DNA of 64,000 bases from Lathyrus oleraceus (GCF_024323335.1 NC_066584.1:423813319-423877318); one strand, 5' to 3'. Numbered from the stretch's first letter, positions 12,894 through 25,769 are shown. Notes: a model not told the origin generated them from the sequence alone. Numbers and translations: made by a program.

Positions 12894-15800
12894 TGTCGCA
12901 TCCGCGAAAAAACAACCGGCGGGACTCAAATAAAAACACAACACAGAGCCGCCACTGCGCGTTATTTATCCCAAAATAGGGAAAGGAAACGCTCAGAGAA
13001 ACCTGGAAAGGAAATGGTCTCGCGACCAAAGAGAAAGGGTAAGGGAGTCGGTTACGCAAGGGGAAGGTATTAGCACCCCTCACGTCCGTCGTACTCGACG
13101 GGATCCACGTTCTAAAATAAAGAATAGGTTGCTAAAACATCACACACACACAGGGAACGCAGGTGGGGTTAAGAGAAGGGAGCTCGATAGGACGTCGCAT
13201 CCTATGCCTACATATCTCGTCTGGAACGAGAATCAGAGCCACTGTAGTTCGGCTTACGCACGCCAAACAACACAAAACAAATAAACGCACAAGGGTGGCA
13301 AACATGGAGCCCGACAACCACTTGATGGAATTACGTCAGCATCCGAGCCAAAACACACTCAAAAGGGCAAGCGTGGAGCCCGACAGCCAATCACTGGGCT
13401 TACGTCAGCATCCGAACCCAAACATACACAAGAAGATAACAAGCAAACACACACAAAAAGAAAAAGGTTGCCCGGAGTGGTCTCGCACGACCACCTGCCT
13501 ACATACCTCGTCTGGAACAAGGATCAGGGCGATGTAGTTCCCCTCAAGGGACTGAATTACTAGCCAGAAACCAGGGGAAAACACACTACCAGGGAGCTGG
13601 ACTCGAGCCTAGTGTTGTCATGCATCGTTACCCTAAGTTCAGTTTTCTATCCTACTTGCATAAGCAAACTACTCCTATCCAGGAAAGAAGCAAGCATACA
13701 AGCATACAAAATAATTCAAGCATACATCGAATGAGAACAAGCATCTCAAACAGATATCCACATAGCACGCACTATAACCAAACAAGGGGCTCACACAATA
13801 GGTTTGACTGCCTCAGCAAGTCATCTGTACGGGCTGTGTTTGCTCTTAACCTTGCCATTACGAGGCTAAGGTGAAGCAGATGAAAGGTGAAGTGAGGATC
13901 AGACCTCACAGCTCTTATCCCTGACCAGGGAGAGCTTCTGACAAATGAGCATGGGTCCAGAATGGGGGAACCCTTCTATACTCAGAGACTCTGACACAAT
14001 GTGCACTGCACAAGATCTTGGGCTTGTGATCTCAATGCTACAACCATGTGATGGGAGCAAGGAGAAGACTCAACTGAATAGTGGGGGATAGATTGCATAT
14101 CCCTACCTTCCACCAATTGCCTTGATTAAGGACTTTACCTGCTTATGCACAATATTAAACAATCACAAACATTGCCTCTTAAGGAGGACTTCAGACAGTT
14201 TGCCCGGTCAAATAACAGACCGGGTCTCCAGACTACATGAAGTTAGGAAGTTATACCTCAATGCAAGTTGCTTAAGCAAAGCAAAGCAAAAGTTCACAAG
14301 GAACTGAGCAACTAAAAGTACCTGGAAACAGTCAAACACAGTTAGTACTCAGACAGACAAAAATAAACAGCAAGTATTAATCAGTCAGACTATACAAACT
14401 AATGCACAACAAAGGCAAGCTATGAGCTCAAGCCCAAACTTCACAACCTACAAAACAAAGTTATGTTAGTGTACAAACATCAAACAACATCAATTGAATT
14501 GACTTGGATCATTCTCCATAAGCATTGCACCTTTTCATCCTGAAAACTCAATCAAATGTTAGAAACTAGACCACTAGGCCAAGCCTAGGGTCCAAAGGCA
14601 AGAAAAATTCCTAAACAGCAAGGGATATCCAACCAAAGTCAAATTAATGTCAAACAAAAGCCAACACAATTAGTCCCATGTCCATATCATTCATCATGTT
14701 CCTTTTATGCACAAAACAAATCAAACTAGTTCAAATGGAACACCAAACATCCAAACAGAACTATTGCATTCAATTCCATATCAACACAATTCCAAAAATC
14801 CTCAAATAATTTACACCTAAACAGGACCTAATCAAGGTCTAGCATGTCAAATTTTAGCTTAATTGGACAAAGGAAACCACGTCAATGAAAATCAACAAAA
14901 ACAGACACAATTACATGCTCCAAATCACAACATCAACACATGCATTCACTTCAAAAATTCATAAGTCCATGAAAACAATAAAGAAATGACTGGGACCAAA
15001 AGCATCATGTTCTATCATGTGTCTATAACCAGCAAGCCAAATTTCATGTTCATTCAATACCATATGAGCATTTCACACAAGATCTACCAACATATGTCAC
15101 ACAAGCTTGCACATTTGACCAACAGAGATGAAAAATAGCAATCAATTTGAAAATACAATGGAAAAATCCAGAAAAATACACATAGCATCTCAACATGTTA
15201 ATGAATATCCATGCAAAATTTCACATCATTCTAACAAGCCTAGGTCATTCAAATAAATCCAGTAAGTTGACATAATGAGGCGTGACACAAATTGTCACAC
15301 CTAGGTTCCAAAATTCATAACTCAATGACCAGGTATCAAAAATTCATGAAATTTACATGTAAATAAACATCAACTTGTCTACAATCATCACAAAAATTTT
15401 CAAGAATTTCTTTGTAAACATGAGAATTTCACAATGGATATGGCAAAAGGTATCAAAATTGCACACATGTTAATCAACCCTAGATCAAACTAAATTCTCT
15501 CCAAGCACAACTTCCAAAAATAGGTCAACAAAATTCTACAGGGAATTAGGAAGTCAACACAAAAATCCCCATATTTTTATGATTTTTTATGAATTTTTGG
15601 TGAATTTTTTAAAGTGATTATGAATTTTTAACAATTTTTTAGAATTAAATTAATTAATTAATTAACCAGTGGCAGAGTTGTAATTACTTGAACGCGGGGG
15701 CGGTAAACACTAAGTTCAAAAGTTCAAACCAAATTTTGGATCAAACGCTGCTAATCTTATCGTTTTTGCCCAGAAACTTTCCAGAAACCTATGAACATGA

Positions 15801-17865
15801 TGATCCATGAACCTCAACCAAAACTCTCGTGCGAATACTCGTTGGAACCGTCTTAACATGTAGAATCTAAATATCAACCTAATTTAACCTAACTGTTCCT
15901 CTATTTTCTAAATCGATGGAGTTAGGGTTTTGCATCGAAACTTTGAATCCAGATTTCACACGCTACAGTTATCCATTTCACAAACTACCTATATCACGAT
16001 GACCTACGTTCTACGCTCTACAAAACGCATCCAAGCATTGGAAAAATCGTGACATTCGAAAAACTCAAGTACCTGGAACGCAGTGGAGATGTTGATGTTC
16101 TTCGCGCGTTTTAGCTTCAAACAGATGTAGTAGTGTGATAAGGAAAGTGAATGACGCGTTCAGGTTCAACTGTAGTAGCTCCTAATGCTCCAAATCGCAA
16201 TTCACCATGAATGATGCAAACTTGGACAGTTGAGTTTTGGTGCGAATTTGATGATGAAATGCAGAAACAGATGGAGATGATGATGAATCAAGATCAATGC
16301 AACAAGAAATTCGAGAATTGATCAAGAATTCAAAGAGTTTTTGTGAATTTGGCCTTTTGGTGTTCTTGAAGAATTTGAGAGAATTCCAAGAATTTGAGAT
16401 CTGATTTTGGGAAATGTGTTTTTCTGTTATGATTAAATGATGATTATGAATATATATGATTGCTTAATCACCACTTAACCATGTTTAATTAACCAAATGG
16501 AATGATTAGTGAAATTGGTTAATTTCAAGTAAGGGCAAAATTGGAACTTCCCATGCCAGCTCATTGCCACCTCATGGACAGCTCACACACTCTCAAAATG
16601 ACATGTGTGAGCTGTTGCAACTTGTTTCACTCTCATTGGATGAGTATTTTGGAAATTCACTATGTGGTGGCACTTTGTCCATTTTTGCAATTTCATTTCA
16701 AAAGTCAATTTTCAAACCACAAGGTTTTGGCATGTTATGAATATTCCAACAAGTTTCAAATGCCATTTGTGAAGTGTTGCAAAAATCCCCACTCGAAAAT
16801 TCCAATTATTTCACAAGTTGGACAATTTTGCCCCTGGTCCATTTAACTGTCCAGTTGAAATTTGACTTTTTGCATTGACCACTTTGGAGAAAATCCAATT
16901 ATGCACCATGAAAGTACATGTCAAATGGAGTTTGTGCATATAAAGAACTTGCAATTTGGACAAACCATGTGGAAATTATGGCCTCCTGATTATGGGTCAT
17001 TTCTGAAATTCACTGAGCCATAATTTTCCAACCATACATGGGATTTTCAAGTTCTTGGACTTTTTGGAAAGGTGAGAACAAGATATACAACTTTCATGTT
17101 GAACAATTTTTCATTTGAAGCTTCCTTGGACATGTAATTTTGAGGTCAAAAACTTTCCATTTTTGGAAACTTCAATTACAAGTCACTTTCTATTTTTGGC
17201 AGTTTTTGTCCTGACTTGATCTCCTTCATTTTTAAGCTTTGAGATGTCATATAACACTTGTTCCAACATGAATGAAGTGTATCCAACTCATTTCCACCTC
17301 CAAGTCCATCAAATCATGTACAGTTGACCACAGTTGACTTTTTCAACTGATAGATGAATCTGGCAATGCATAGATCAATCTGAGCTCCAATCTTCAACTG
17401 AAATGGCTCAAGGGTGAAACCCTAGCCTCAATAAGCTCAAAATAACCATATTATGAACCCCATAACCATCATAGACCCCATCTCCTGATCATGCCCTGAT
17501 TGGCCCAATGCAACTGATTAGGGTTGACCAGTGGTCAAAACCCTAATCTCAAGGAATGTGCTTCAACACTTGATGATACCAAGACATGATGATGATGATG
17601 TATCATTGCAATCAAGATGAAGACCAATCTTCTTGAGAATCACAAAACCCTAATTTCAACTTCCACATCCTCAGATGATTGATGACCAGTCAATAAAACC
17701 TTAGGCTTACACTTTGACTTCCTCATCTTCTGAACAAGACTTGGGAGGATGGCTTGCACAATGTAACCACATGATATGCAATATGTAATGCCTAATGTCC
17801 TAACAAATGATATGCAATATGTTATGCTAGTCCCAAGAGAGGAGGGCAAATTTTGAGGTGTTACA
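12894..17865 (-). repeat. Solo Ogre/Tat-like LTR, 4,972 bp, with perfect target duplication
   Basis: The segment is bounded by ATGTC at 12889-12893 and ATGTC at 17866-17870. On the plus strand it begins TGTCGCATCCGCG and ends GGTGTTACA, so it has canonical TG...CA ends. Read on the minus strand it starts TGTAACACCTCAAAATTTG, matching the LTR termini at 2181 and 32635. Near the other end it holds GAGCCGCCACTG and GGGGAAGGTATTAGCACCCC, the edge block of these legume LTRs. A length of about 5 kb agrees with Ogre LTRs. No internal region is attached, so the element was removed by LTR-LTR recombination. Host: gag of the Tat-like element. Confidence 0.85.
13185..13550. repeat. Nested short tandem repeats inside the solo LTR
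   Basis: Two degenerate units starting GGAGCCCGACAACCAC (13302) and GGAGCCCGACAGCCAA (13374) share TTACGTCAGCATCCGA. They are bracketed by two copies of CCTACATAYCTCGTCTGGAA (13208 and 13498). The plus-strand ORF through here is a by-product of the repeats. Confidence 0.7.
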
Positions 17866-18663
17866 ATGTCAAAGATACATCTCAGATATCCAAATAAAAA
17901 ATATTTTTGCTTCCACAGAAGCCACGTCCACCCCATTGATGATTGCATCCAATTGAAGGATTCCATTGAAGAGTTTATCAATAGGGGGTGGATAGCTGAA
18001 TATGTCAAGGGAGGCAAGTGATACATAAAGGAGTCACCTAAGGGTAAGTCTCCCTCAAATATCGCGATGGCTGGGACGAATGGAAAAATGCAAGGAGGCC
18101 AGTGAAGGCAAATGGCCATACATTGCTGCAATAGTCAAAGGAGCACCGCGAGCATACCTACTTTCCAAAGGTACCATGAAGAGAAAAATCACATAGATAA
18201 CGGTTGTCTATCGCAAGGAGGGTAACACGTTGCAAAATATCCTCGATTGTCCCATGTCGGGCCTTCATGACTCAGATCGGAGGCATTCCCAACAAAAACT
18301 TCCCCTCGTGATCATTGCTATAGTTGAGAAGTTTTACGTATCTTGGATCCTCATTGACGGAGAAAGCTCCTGTGACATCATATACTCAGAGTTATTCGAG
18401 AAAATAGACCTAAACCAAAGCAGCTTGCTGCCATATGAAGGCTCAAACCTCCAAGCGTTGAACAAAACCACAACTTGCAGGAGTTTTTACAACTGTATCT
18501 TGGGACGACCCTTTGCGACCATGCTTGACGCTTTTGCCTCATCCATCCATCTCAAACTTAAATACCACAATCTACAGGGAGAGTCGGATACCATCAATTC
18601 CGACCTAGAGAGAACAAAGAGAATATACGAAGCTCTCAAAAAGATCAGAGAGAAGGCATAGCC
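17866..18663 (+). pseudogene. Tat-type gag zinc knuckle and aspartic protease remnant
   Basis: From about 17872 a plus frame reads a retroelement zinc-knuckle region (KYFCFHRSHVHPIDDC, then IQLKDSIEEFINRG) to a stop at 18019. In the family the first knuckle cysteine follows Tyr; here that position is Phe, so the finger is damaged. After a frame change, 18230-18661 encodes 143 aa with PLVIIAIVEKFYV, the protease active-site region LIDGESSCDII (normally Asp-x-Gly-Ser-Ser) and the C-terminal CILGRPFATML. The middle of the protease appears shortened. gag packages the element RNA and the protease matures gag-pol; neither can work here. Codons interrupted by the solo LTR join across ATGTC. Confidence 0.75.
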
Positions 18664-19409
18664 ACGAAGCTCAATGTAACTTCCCTCATTGGGAACTCAA
18701 CAAGACGAGAATCCTTCCTCCAAAAAGTGTCTGGATAGGCCATAAGGAAGCGAGTAATAAGCGACTTCCAACCCGTCTGATTATGTTTCCTATTCTCCAG
18801 TCATATAAAATACTATGTTTGACTCATTTACCACTTGTATACATATATCGACAGCAAAATAAAGTGATATTTTCTAAAACACTCTTTTCTTTATGACTAT
18901 GCATAGCGATAGGAAATCTGGGGTACGACCCAAGATACCGATGCCAAACACATATAAGTTCAGAGGTTCTATCGGATATGCTATGTACGTCCAGTTAAAG
19001 CAATCAATTCCCCACATGCAATAACAACCCACCGCTATCTGGAAGCTAGCCACTCTAGATGCCATGGTGGATTGGCCACACATCTACCTCTGATCGAGTT
19101 TTCATTTGGTAGGGGAAGGGGAACCTACATTTTTCTGGTAACGACCCTAATGACGTACAACAAACTTTTAGCGAAGACCTCGTAAATTTCGTAAAGTTCC
19201 GGATATGTGCACTCATAATCATGACAAATGCCTTAAAACGGTGACATCCAATTAATTCCAAGGGAAGACCTCGTAAATTCTCAAGGATCCAGAGCCATGT
19301 ACTGAGGATCATACAAAAACACCTTAAACATGTAACAAAGACATTTCATTTAATAAGGAAGTATTTTATATTACAAGTTACTATTAAATAAGTATCATAT
19401 AAAAATTGA
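18664..19409. other. Spacer between protease debris and antisense ORF
   Basis: No pol motif is visible. The part from 19150 to 19345 holds two diverged tandem repeats. Short ORFs here are not supported. Confidence 0.5.
19150..19345. repeat. Two diverged tandem units of about 96 bp
   Basis: Both units contain GAAGACCTCGTAAATT (19165 and 19263) and later a word like CACCTTAAA/GCCTTAAA. Tat and Ogre elements commonly carry tandem repeats in this spacer, sometimes the seeds of satellites. Confidence 0.5.
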
Positions 19410-20913
19410 TAGACAAGGACCCCGACATGTATACTTCCGCTGAGAAACGATCTTTCCATCTTTGACTGCTTGGTCCAGTCAGATTTACTCCCTAGAAAGT
19501 GTCGAAGGGTGGTGAAAATATTCTACTTGGTCCAAATCATTTTCAAACGATTGCAAAATTGCCTCAAAGGTGGAGCTCGTACAGTCAGCCAACTGCTGGG
19601 TTAAAAAAGCATTCTGAAAGTGCAAGAGCTCTAATTATTTTTTAGCAGATCCAACATTGCTTTGAACAACAAATTGTGTTTCATCACTCGGTCCTCACTA
19701 GTTGATCCACCTGGTCGGAAAGAGAACCAACAAGCTTCAAGGGGAAAAAACATTCTTCACCCTAAAGAGATAAATAAATAGATAGATGGATAGATAGATA
19801 GATAGAGAGAGAGAGAGAAAGAAAGGTATAAGCTTCCTTTGCTTCATGCAGGTACCTATCCCGCCGAACCTTCAGGTCGCGGATGTTGTGCTCCATCAGT
19901 TGCTTTTTAACATGGTTCTAGTCGGACGAAAAATCCTCCCAATGACCTGATGCACAAAGGCCCAAGGCAGACGAGGCGCGCCTGGTATTCCAGGCCAAGA
20001 AATTATATCCAAGTAAGTGAAATCCTCATCCAAAGGATGAGTTGACAACCTTCTACAAAGCGTGAGTCAGATCCCACCAGTAAAGAGCGAGTAGTCTTTT
20101 AGATACATTCGATAAAGTCGACAGATTTTCTGCAGTAACATTATTTCTGACCGACCAAACTCCCCACCTAGGAAACTATGGTTGTTCTTCATTACCCATG
20201 AATTCTGCACAACAACAAGGAAAACATATACATCAAAGGCATGCAATTTAAAAATACTATAAAACTCAAAAGAATCAAATCTTACCAAAAATATTTTTTC
20301 TCTCTTCCCGAGAGCGGGTTTTTATCAACAACTAGACATTAATAAGACGCTTTAAACGTTTCTTATCAACCTCCTTCACCGGGATAACTCCCCCTATATA
20401 TTATAGATTATTAATAAAATTCACCAATAAACCTTTTGGATACTAAGCATCTTTAGAGAGATCCTTTTCAATATATATGACAAAGTTATTCCTTAGCAGA
20501 AAGTGACCCTCAATCCAATTGGAGAATAGGTCAGCACATTTATGCTCCACTCTATTATTGACATCAAAAATTTCGGCATGAGCTTCAGGGTTGACTGGGG
20601 TTACTATAAAGAAATGATCTTCAAAGGGAGGGAATTCTAGAAGAGGTTCAAACCTATAAGTAGATGTCTTGAGACGAAGCAATCTTCTTCCCCTAATTTT
20701 GGATGCTGAGTCATAAAGAAATTTGAAGAGACGAAGGAAGAGGAACACACTAGGCCTTCCATTCACATACTTACACCAATACTGGTAGAGTCTCATATAT
20801 ACCCAACTTGAAGGGTGAAGTTGCAAAGGAGCTATGACCAGATGTTTCAGAACCTCAATCTCAAAAAAATTGAAAGGGAGGCGAAAGCCCATTGTGTAAA
20901 AAAACACATTCAT
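19410..20913 (-). pseudogene. Antisense ORF (aORF) of the Tat-like element, intron-containing
   Basis: The N-terminal exon (20913-20443) encodes 156 aa with FRLPFNFFEIEVLKHL, APLQLHPSSWVYM and GRPSVFLF, the pattern of the plant 'putative gypsy-type transposon' domain found in Tat antisense ORFs. Downstream, at 20285-20205 on the minus strand, a textbook intron is visible: donor TTTTTG|GTAAGATTTG, acceptor TTGTTGTTGTGCAG|AATTC. Further on are coiled-coil-like pieces (HNIRDLKVRRDRYLHEAKEA) and a C-terminal block with FENDLDQVEYF and AVKDGKIVS, also typical of these proteins. Several stops and frameshifts lie between, so the gene is dead. Function of the family is unknown; transcription opposite to the element is established for the lineage. 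Exon limits other than the 81-bp intron are not resolved. Confidence 0.65.
19770..19825. repeat. (GATA)n/(GA)n compound microsatellite
   Basis: GATAGATGGATAGATAGATA grading into GAGAGAGAGAGA, within the antisense ORF remnant. Confidence 0.85.
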
Positions 20914-21494
20914 AAAAGGGAATTATGCAAGTGCCATAGTTGTCACATAATCTTTCGCCCTCAAAAGGACTCACGGTTCCCTAGTCAGAAGGTAAACCAA
21001 CTTCTATAAAAGCACAGTCAAGACCGCCTAGTTTAGTAAAAATAGAAGTAGTGGAAGCATAAACAAGATCCATCAAAGAAGATGGAATATCCTTTTGATA
21101 CTTGCGAATAATTTTCTTTGATTTCTTATTCATAGTGCACTAACTTTTCAGTTGCAGGAAATGGAATGCAGAAACAGTTAAACTATTAAACTAGAGAAAG
21201 GAAAACTTAGGAAAAGAAAGAGGATATATATCTCCCTATAAGAAAATTACGTTCTGGAAGGCAAAAAAGCTTCATCAAACAAGTCTAATAACTCACACGC
21301 AACATTCAAAGAGTCTCGATTTCCAAAAACTGTAATGATGAAATATATGAAAAGACGTTTGAAGTATGGTGCATTAAATGCATGATTCTTTAAAGAACTG
21401 AAATTGTTCTCATCATCTATCTCAAAAATAATCATTAGGTGGTGGGCATCCAGGGTTATAAGGTTAAACCCCAGCCTACCTACACGACATCGAG

Positions 21495-21991
<497 letters not shown>

Positions 21992-22016
21992 TTGCTGTTT
22001 AACTTCTTATCTCTGT

Positions 22017-22259
22017 AATTAAAAATCTTAAGTTAAAGTGTTTTTCAATGTTATATTTAAAACTTCTATCAAACAAAAATTACGCTGCAAGGACATGAAT
22101 ATACACCACATCAATCGCAATTTAAAACATTTTTTTCTCTAAAAAGTAGGATATTTCTTATATCAATTACTTTTACTAATGATCCTATCTCTCATGGATA
22201 CATTATACTTAGTGGGTCGATGCAAGTTATGGAAGGATCGATGCACAATAAATTAAAAT
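22017..22259. other. Unassigned AT-rich sequence
   Basis: Between the Tat 3' LTR and the duplicated segment. Nothing recognised. Confidence 0.5.
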
Positions 22260-23290
22260 AAAATAATTGGCCAAAATAAATAAATAATTTCAAAATGCTT
22301 CCTTCACACGTGTATCACATATGGATCTTTACTTGGTTGAAGGGTGGTAAACGTGTAGCATGTTCATTTTTGAAATTAAAATGGAAACATTGGACCCGAA
22401 TATATCAAAGATCATGTACTTACATAAATTAAATTTAGAAGGTTCTAAATACTTCAATTTTATCACATTATTTGGCATTGAATTTAATGTCACATACATT
22501 TTTAATCTCTATAAAATTGATTTTTTTTAAGAGTAATTATCGTTAAATGTTTATCCCATTCCTTAATATATTTTATATATGTTTGGTGTAGGGCTTGACC
22601 CTCCCTTCAATTTGATATAAAAAAAATGAAAATCTTTCAAGCTATTTTTTATATTCAAACTATCAGACAGAGATTCCCTTAACAATTTAAATAGTAAAAT
22701 ATGTGTTGGCAAAATCAAAATTTAAGAACTTCAAAACCTGGCAAGCTGTGCATACCATATTTAACACATATTATGCAAACCTATCTCTTACTATTTTCCT
22801 TAGAAAAAAAACAAACATGCTTCCTACAATTCCTCCATAATTTCAGGTTGAATTGAGCATAAAATTGCAAAATAAGCATAATTCTATTTAAGTGGGTTAT
22901 AGTAATAACTAGGAGACAACAACATGTTTGTTTAATTATGTGTTTATCATATTTTTGATTTATTTGTGGATTTCAAATATCTTTGGTATTTGTTTGAGTA
23001 TAATTGTTTGCTCATAAAAATAAATAATATATATATTTTTCAACATATTGATTTGAAATATTTTCGTCGGAATTCAACACTATGTATATCAAATCACTAA
23101 TTTATCTTGATATTTGTTTCCACTCTATTGGCTCCTTGGAGTAACAATTCTTGTCTCGGATATTTAACAAGCATATTTACCTTTTTTTTATATAAAAATT
23201 ATCATAGAATTTAGTACATGTCCCTCTTGATATAAACCTAAAAAAAAAAGGACCAAGCTATTATCAATAAAATTGTGATTTTATGGCTGA
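22260..23290 (+). repeat. Diverged duplicated segment, copy 1
   Basis: Matches 38615-40085 in the same orientation. Shared landmarks are GGAAACATTGGACCC (22384 and 38668), AAATTAAATTTAGAAGGTT (22427 and 38709), ATCAAAATTTAAGAACTTCAAAAC and TAACTAGGAGACAACAACA. The order is kept with many indels. No ORF or element terminus is apparent, so the nature of the unit is unknown: it could be a decayed transposon or an old host segment. Confidence 0.6.
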
Positions 23291-23759
23291 AAAAGATAAA
23301 GAGTCTGGTATTTTCCTAAAAATTATGGAGTAGTATTTTTATCAAACAAATTAGTATGAAATAATTAAGTGATTTGATTGAATGAGTAAAGAGACTAAAG
23401 TGGGAAGAACTCTAATTATATATTACCCACTTTGTTATAGTTCACACTTTCATGCCAATTAAAAAACAATAATAAATTGTGTAAAAAAACGATAATAAGG
23501 AAAAGAGAGAATAACAACTTTATTTAATTATCTTTATTTATTAAGTATTTAATATTAATGTTAAATGAAAAAGTTAATAAATTAAAAGTATTTATTAGAA
23601 GGAAAATTTGAAAGATTAAAAATAAAATTGCTTTAGTAATTTTTTTATATAACACCTCATATATTGAAAAAGAAAAGGTGATACAGAAAGGGAGATCAAG
23701 TTAGCCCCATCGATTAAATTTTTTTAAAGAAAGGTATGCCTAATCTATTATTTACAAAA
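23291..23759. other. AT-rich stretch, nothing recognised
   Basis: A-rich and T-rich runs only. It may include the 3' end of the adjoining minus-strand LINE. Confidence 0.5.
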
Positions 23760-24640
23760 TCATTTCTAATCCCAATAAAGATGGAATAAAAAAATATTGT
23801 AAAAGTTGTGTTAAGGGTAATATTTGTAATAAAAATCAGCGTAAGTGTTTCCTTCTCTAAAAATGTGAGTGATCAAGATATTAGTGTTGGTGGTGGGATT
23901 AATGATGTGATTCCATCCGTTTCTTAATCACAAAGGGACTAAAAGAGGGTTGGAGAAAGCTTTGACAACCATGCTTGAATCTGTCTCTAACCAAAGCTTT
24001 AGGCAACCATGATTAATACCGATTTCAATGACCTTTAAAACAGTAGAAAATTTTGCATACACAGGGGAGTCAACCTATAAATTTTCAGCAAAAGAAAGAA
24101 GAAAGTCACCCTAATTATTCCTAAAAATTCCTCCCCAGTCTGAAGCATTGGTATTGTGATTGAAAGCACCATCACAATTACATTCGCTCCATTTATGGTT
24201 AGGGGGATACCAAATGACTTCTTTGATATTAGGAGCTCTAGGAGGGCGGATTGTGACACCAAAAGCCTTAATGAGAGAAAAATTGAATATTGAAATGGAC
24301 GAGGAGCCATTTGAACAGAAACCCACCAATTTGATTTGACTTAGGATCCATCTAATAGTAATATTGAAGCAAGGTTGTTGGTTGTTGTGCTTGACACCGC
24401 TTCTCAAGAACCTAATCTTGTATATCAGAAAAATAACAAAAGCTTTTAGGATCAATGCAACTTGTTTTGATTTACCTTGAATGCAAAATGAGAGCCAAGT
24501 TTCTAAGGAGCCATGAATAATGTGCACACCTAATTTATTTTGCAGCCAAATCCAATGTTTTTTGGAGTAGTTGCACTGAAACAACACATGCTTTGTAATT
24601 TCAACAACATAATTATAGAGGTTGCACTCAATTTTGTTTA
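23760..24640 (-). pseudogene. LINE-type ORF2 C-terminus: zinc finger and RNase H remnant
   Basis: The minus frame 24656-24111 begins with a block like the LINE reverse-transcriptase zinc-binding region (CNLYNYVVEITKHVLFQCNY, then HWIWLQNKLG). It continues to an RNase H-like part with WYPPNHKW, CNCDGAFNHN and DWGGIFRNN. After a frameshift near 24111 the RNase H end is still readable, with LIFREGNTYAD near 23840. Plant L1-type LINEs carry this RNase H at the ORF2 end. The copy is 5'-truncated exactly where a plus-strand copia fragment starts (about 24640). It cannot be functional. Confidence 0.7.
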
Positions 24641-25190
24641 GTGTGTGCATGTGCACTCAATTTCAAGTGTCACCTAAGGAATCTCACTTTAACAGAAATT
24701 CACATCACGATCTTTGGTTTCCTAAGGGAAGCAAATGGAGCTTAGTTGATTTCTTTAATTCTAATTTTTGTGGTTGCAAGTCGGATTGGAAAAGCACTAG
24801 TGGAACTTGTCATTTTCTTGGAAGTTTTTTAGTTTCTTGGCATAGTAAGAAGCAACATATCGTTCCTTTTTCTATCGCTGAGGCTGAATATGTAATTATC
24901 GGTAATTGTTGTGCACTAGTCTTATGGTTACAACAATAATTATTGGATTACAATTTAAAACTCAATTGCGCTTCAATCAAATGCGATAACACTAGCATGA
25001 TAAGTCTTACTAAGAATCATGTGCTACTTTGGAACACTAAACATATAGAAATCCGACACCACTTCCTGAGAGATCATGTTGAAAAGGGTGATGATACTTT
25101 TGAATATACATATACGAAGAATAAATTGGCTGATATTTTTACAAAACCGTTACCCAGATAACGTTTTCACAACATACATATGGAATTGGA
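24641..25190 (+). pseudogene. Ty1/copia RNase H, 3' end of a pol fragment
   Basis: The plus frame from 24646 reads TQFQVSPKESHFN (end of RT) and then LWFPKGSKWSLVDFF, GCKSDWKSTSGTCHFLGS, VSWHSKKQHIVPFSIAEAEY, CDNTSMISLTKN, TKHIEIRHHFLRDHVEKG and LADIFTKPLP. These are the standard copia RNase H landmarks including the DSD/AEAEY region. One stop (24939-24941, between LWLQQ and DYNLKL) and 5' truncation make it a pseudogene. The TKHIEIRHHF and FTKPL style fits the SIRE/Tork side of copia. It belongs with the downstream polypurine tract and LTR. Confidence 0.8.
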
Positions 25191-25769
25191 AATTTTGGAC
25201 TCCTAATATTCTAAATAGATTTAGATTCCTATTTCATTTTTTGTGTGTTATTTGTATTATGTTGTAAACTAAAATTTCATTATACAAGTTACATATAAAC
25301 CAACCCTATTGGTTTGATACTTACAACTTTTATCTTTAGCTATGTATCTTTGTATTTTGCAGTCTATATGTCTATTTGATTACTTATTACATGCTTCTTA
25401 TCGTTCATATATTTCTAAGTTGATATATGATTGTTCGTTGTGCATTTAAAATATTCTTAAGTGTGTCATGTTATTATGTGTATTTCGAGCATTGTTTGTT
25501 TTGTTCATGCACTATTTAATCTTCCATTCATGTAATTCTTAATCATGTAGTTTTGTTACTGATTAATCTCATGTCGTATTACACATATTTGTTGCATTTA
25601 GCCTGTCTTTCTTTGCATATCTGTAATATATCCTTATTTTATGTATATCCTTCTTAGCTATGTGTCGCTCAAACTTAGTTTCTCGAGATTATATTTTATG
25701 TTGCTAGTTATTTTGGATTTAGTCTCCTTCACACCTATCTCTTTTTTATCTTGTCAAAGGGGAGGAAGT
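25191..25769 (+). other. 3' untranslated region of the copia fragment with polypurine tract
   Basis: T-rich region without an ORF. It ends in AAAGGGGAGGAAGT at 25756-25769, a good polypurine tract immediately before an LTR-like TG. Confidence 0.55.

Noticed and set aside
13163..13537. 124-codon plus-strand ORF
   Set aside because: Lies within the solo LTR over short tandem repeats; no domain.
17640..18131. 163-codon minus-strand ORF
   Set aside because: It crosses the border between the solo LTR and the Tat gag and lies opposite the zinc-knuckle frame; no motif.
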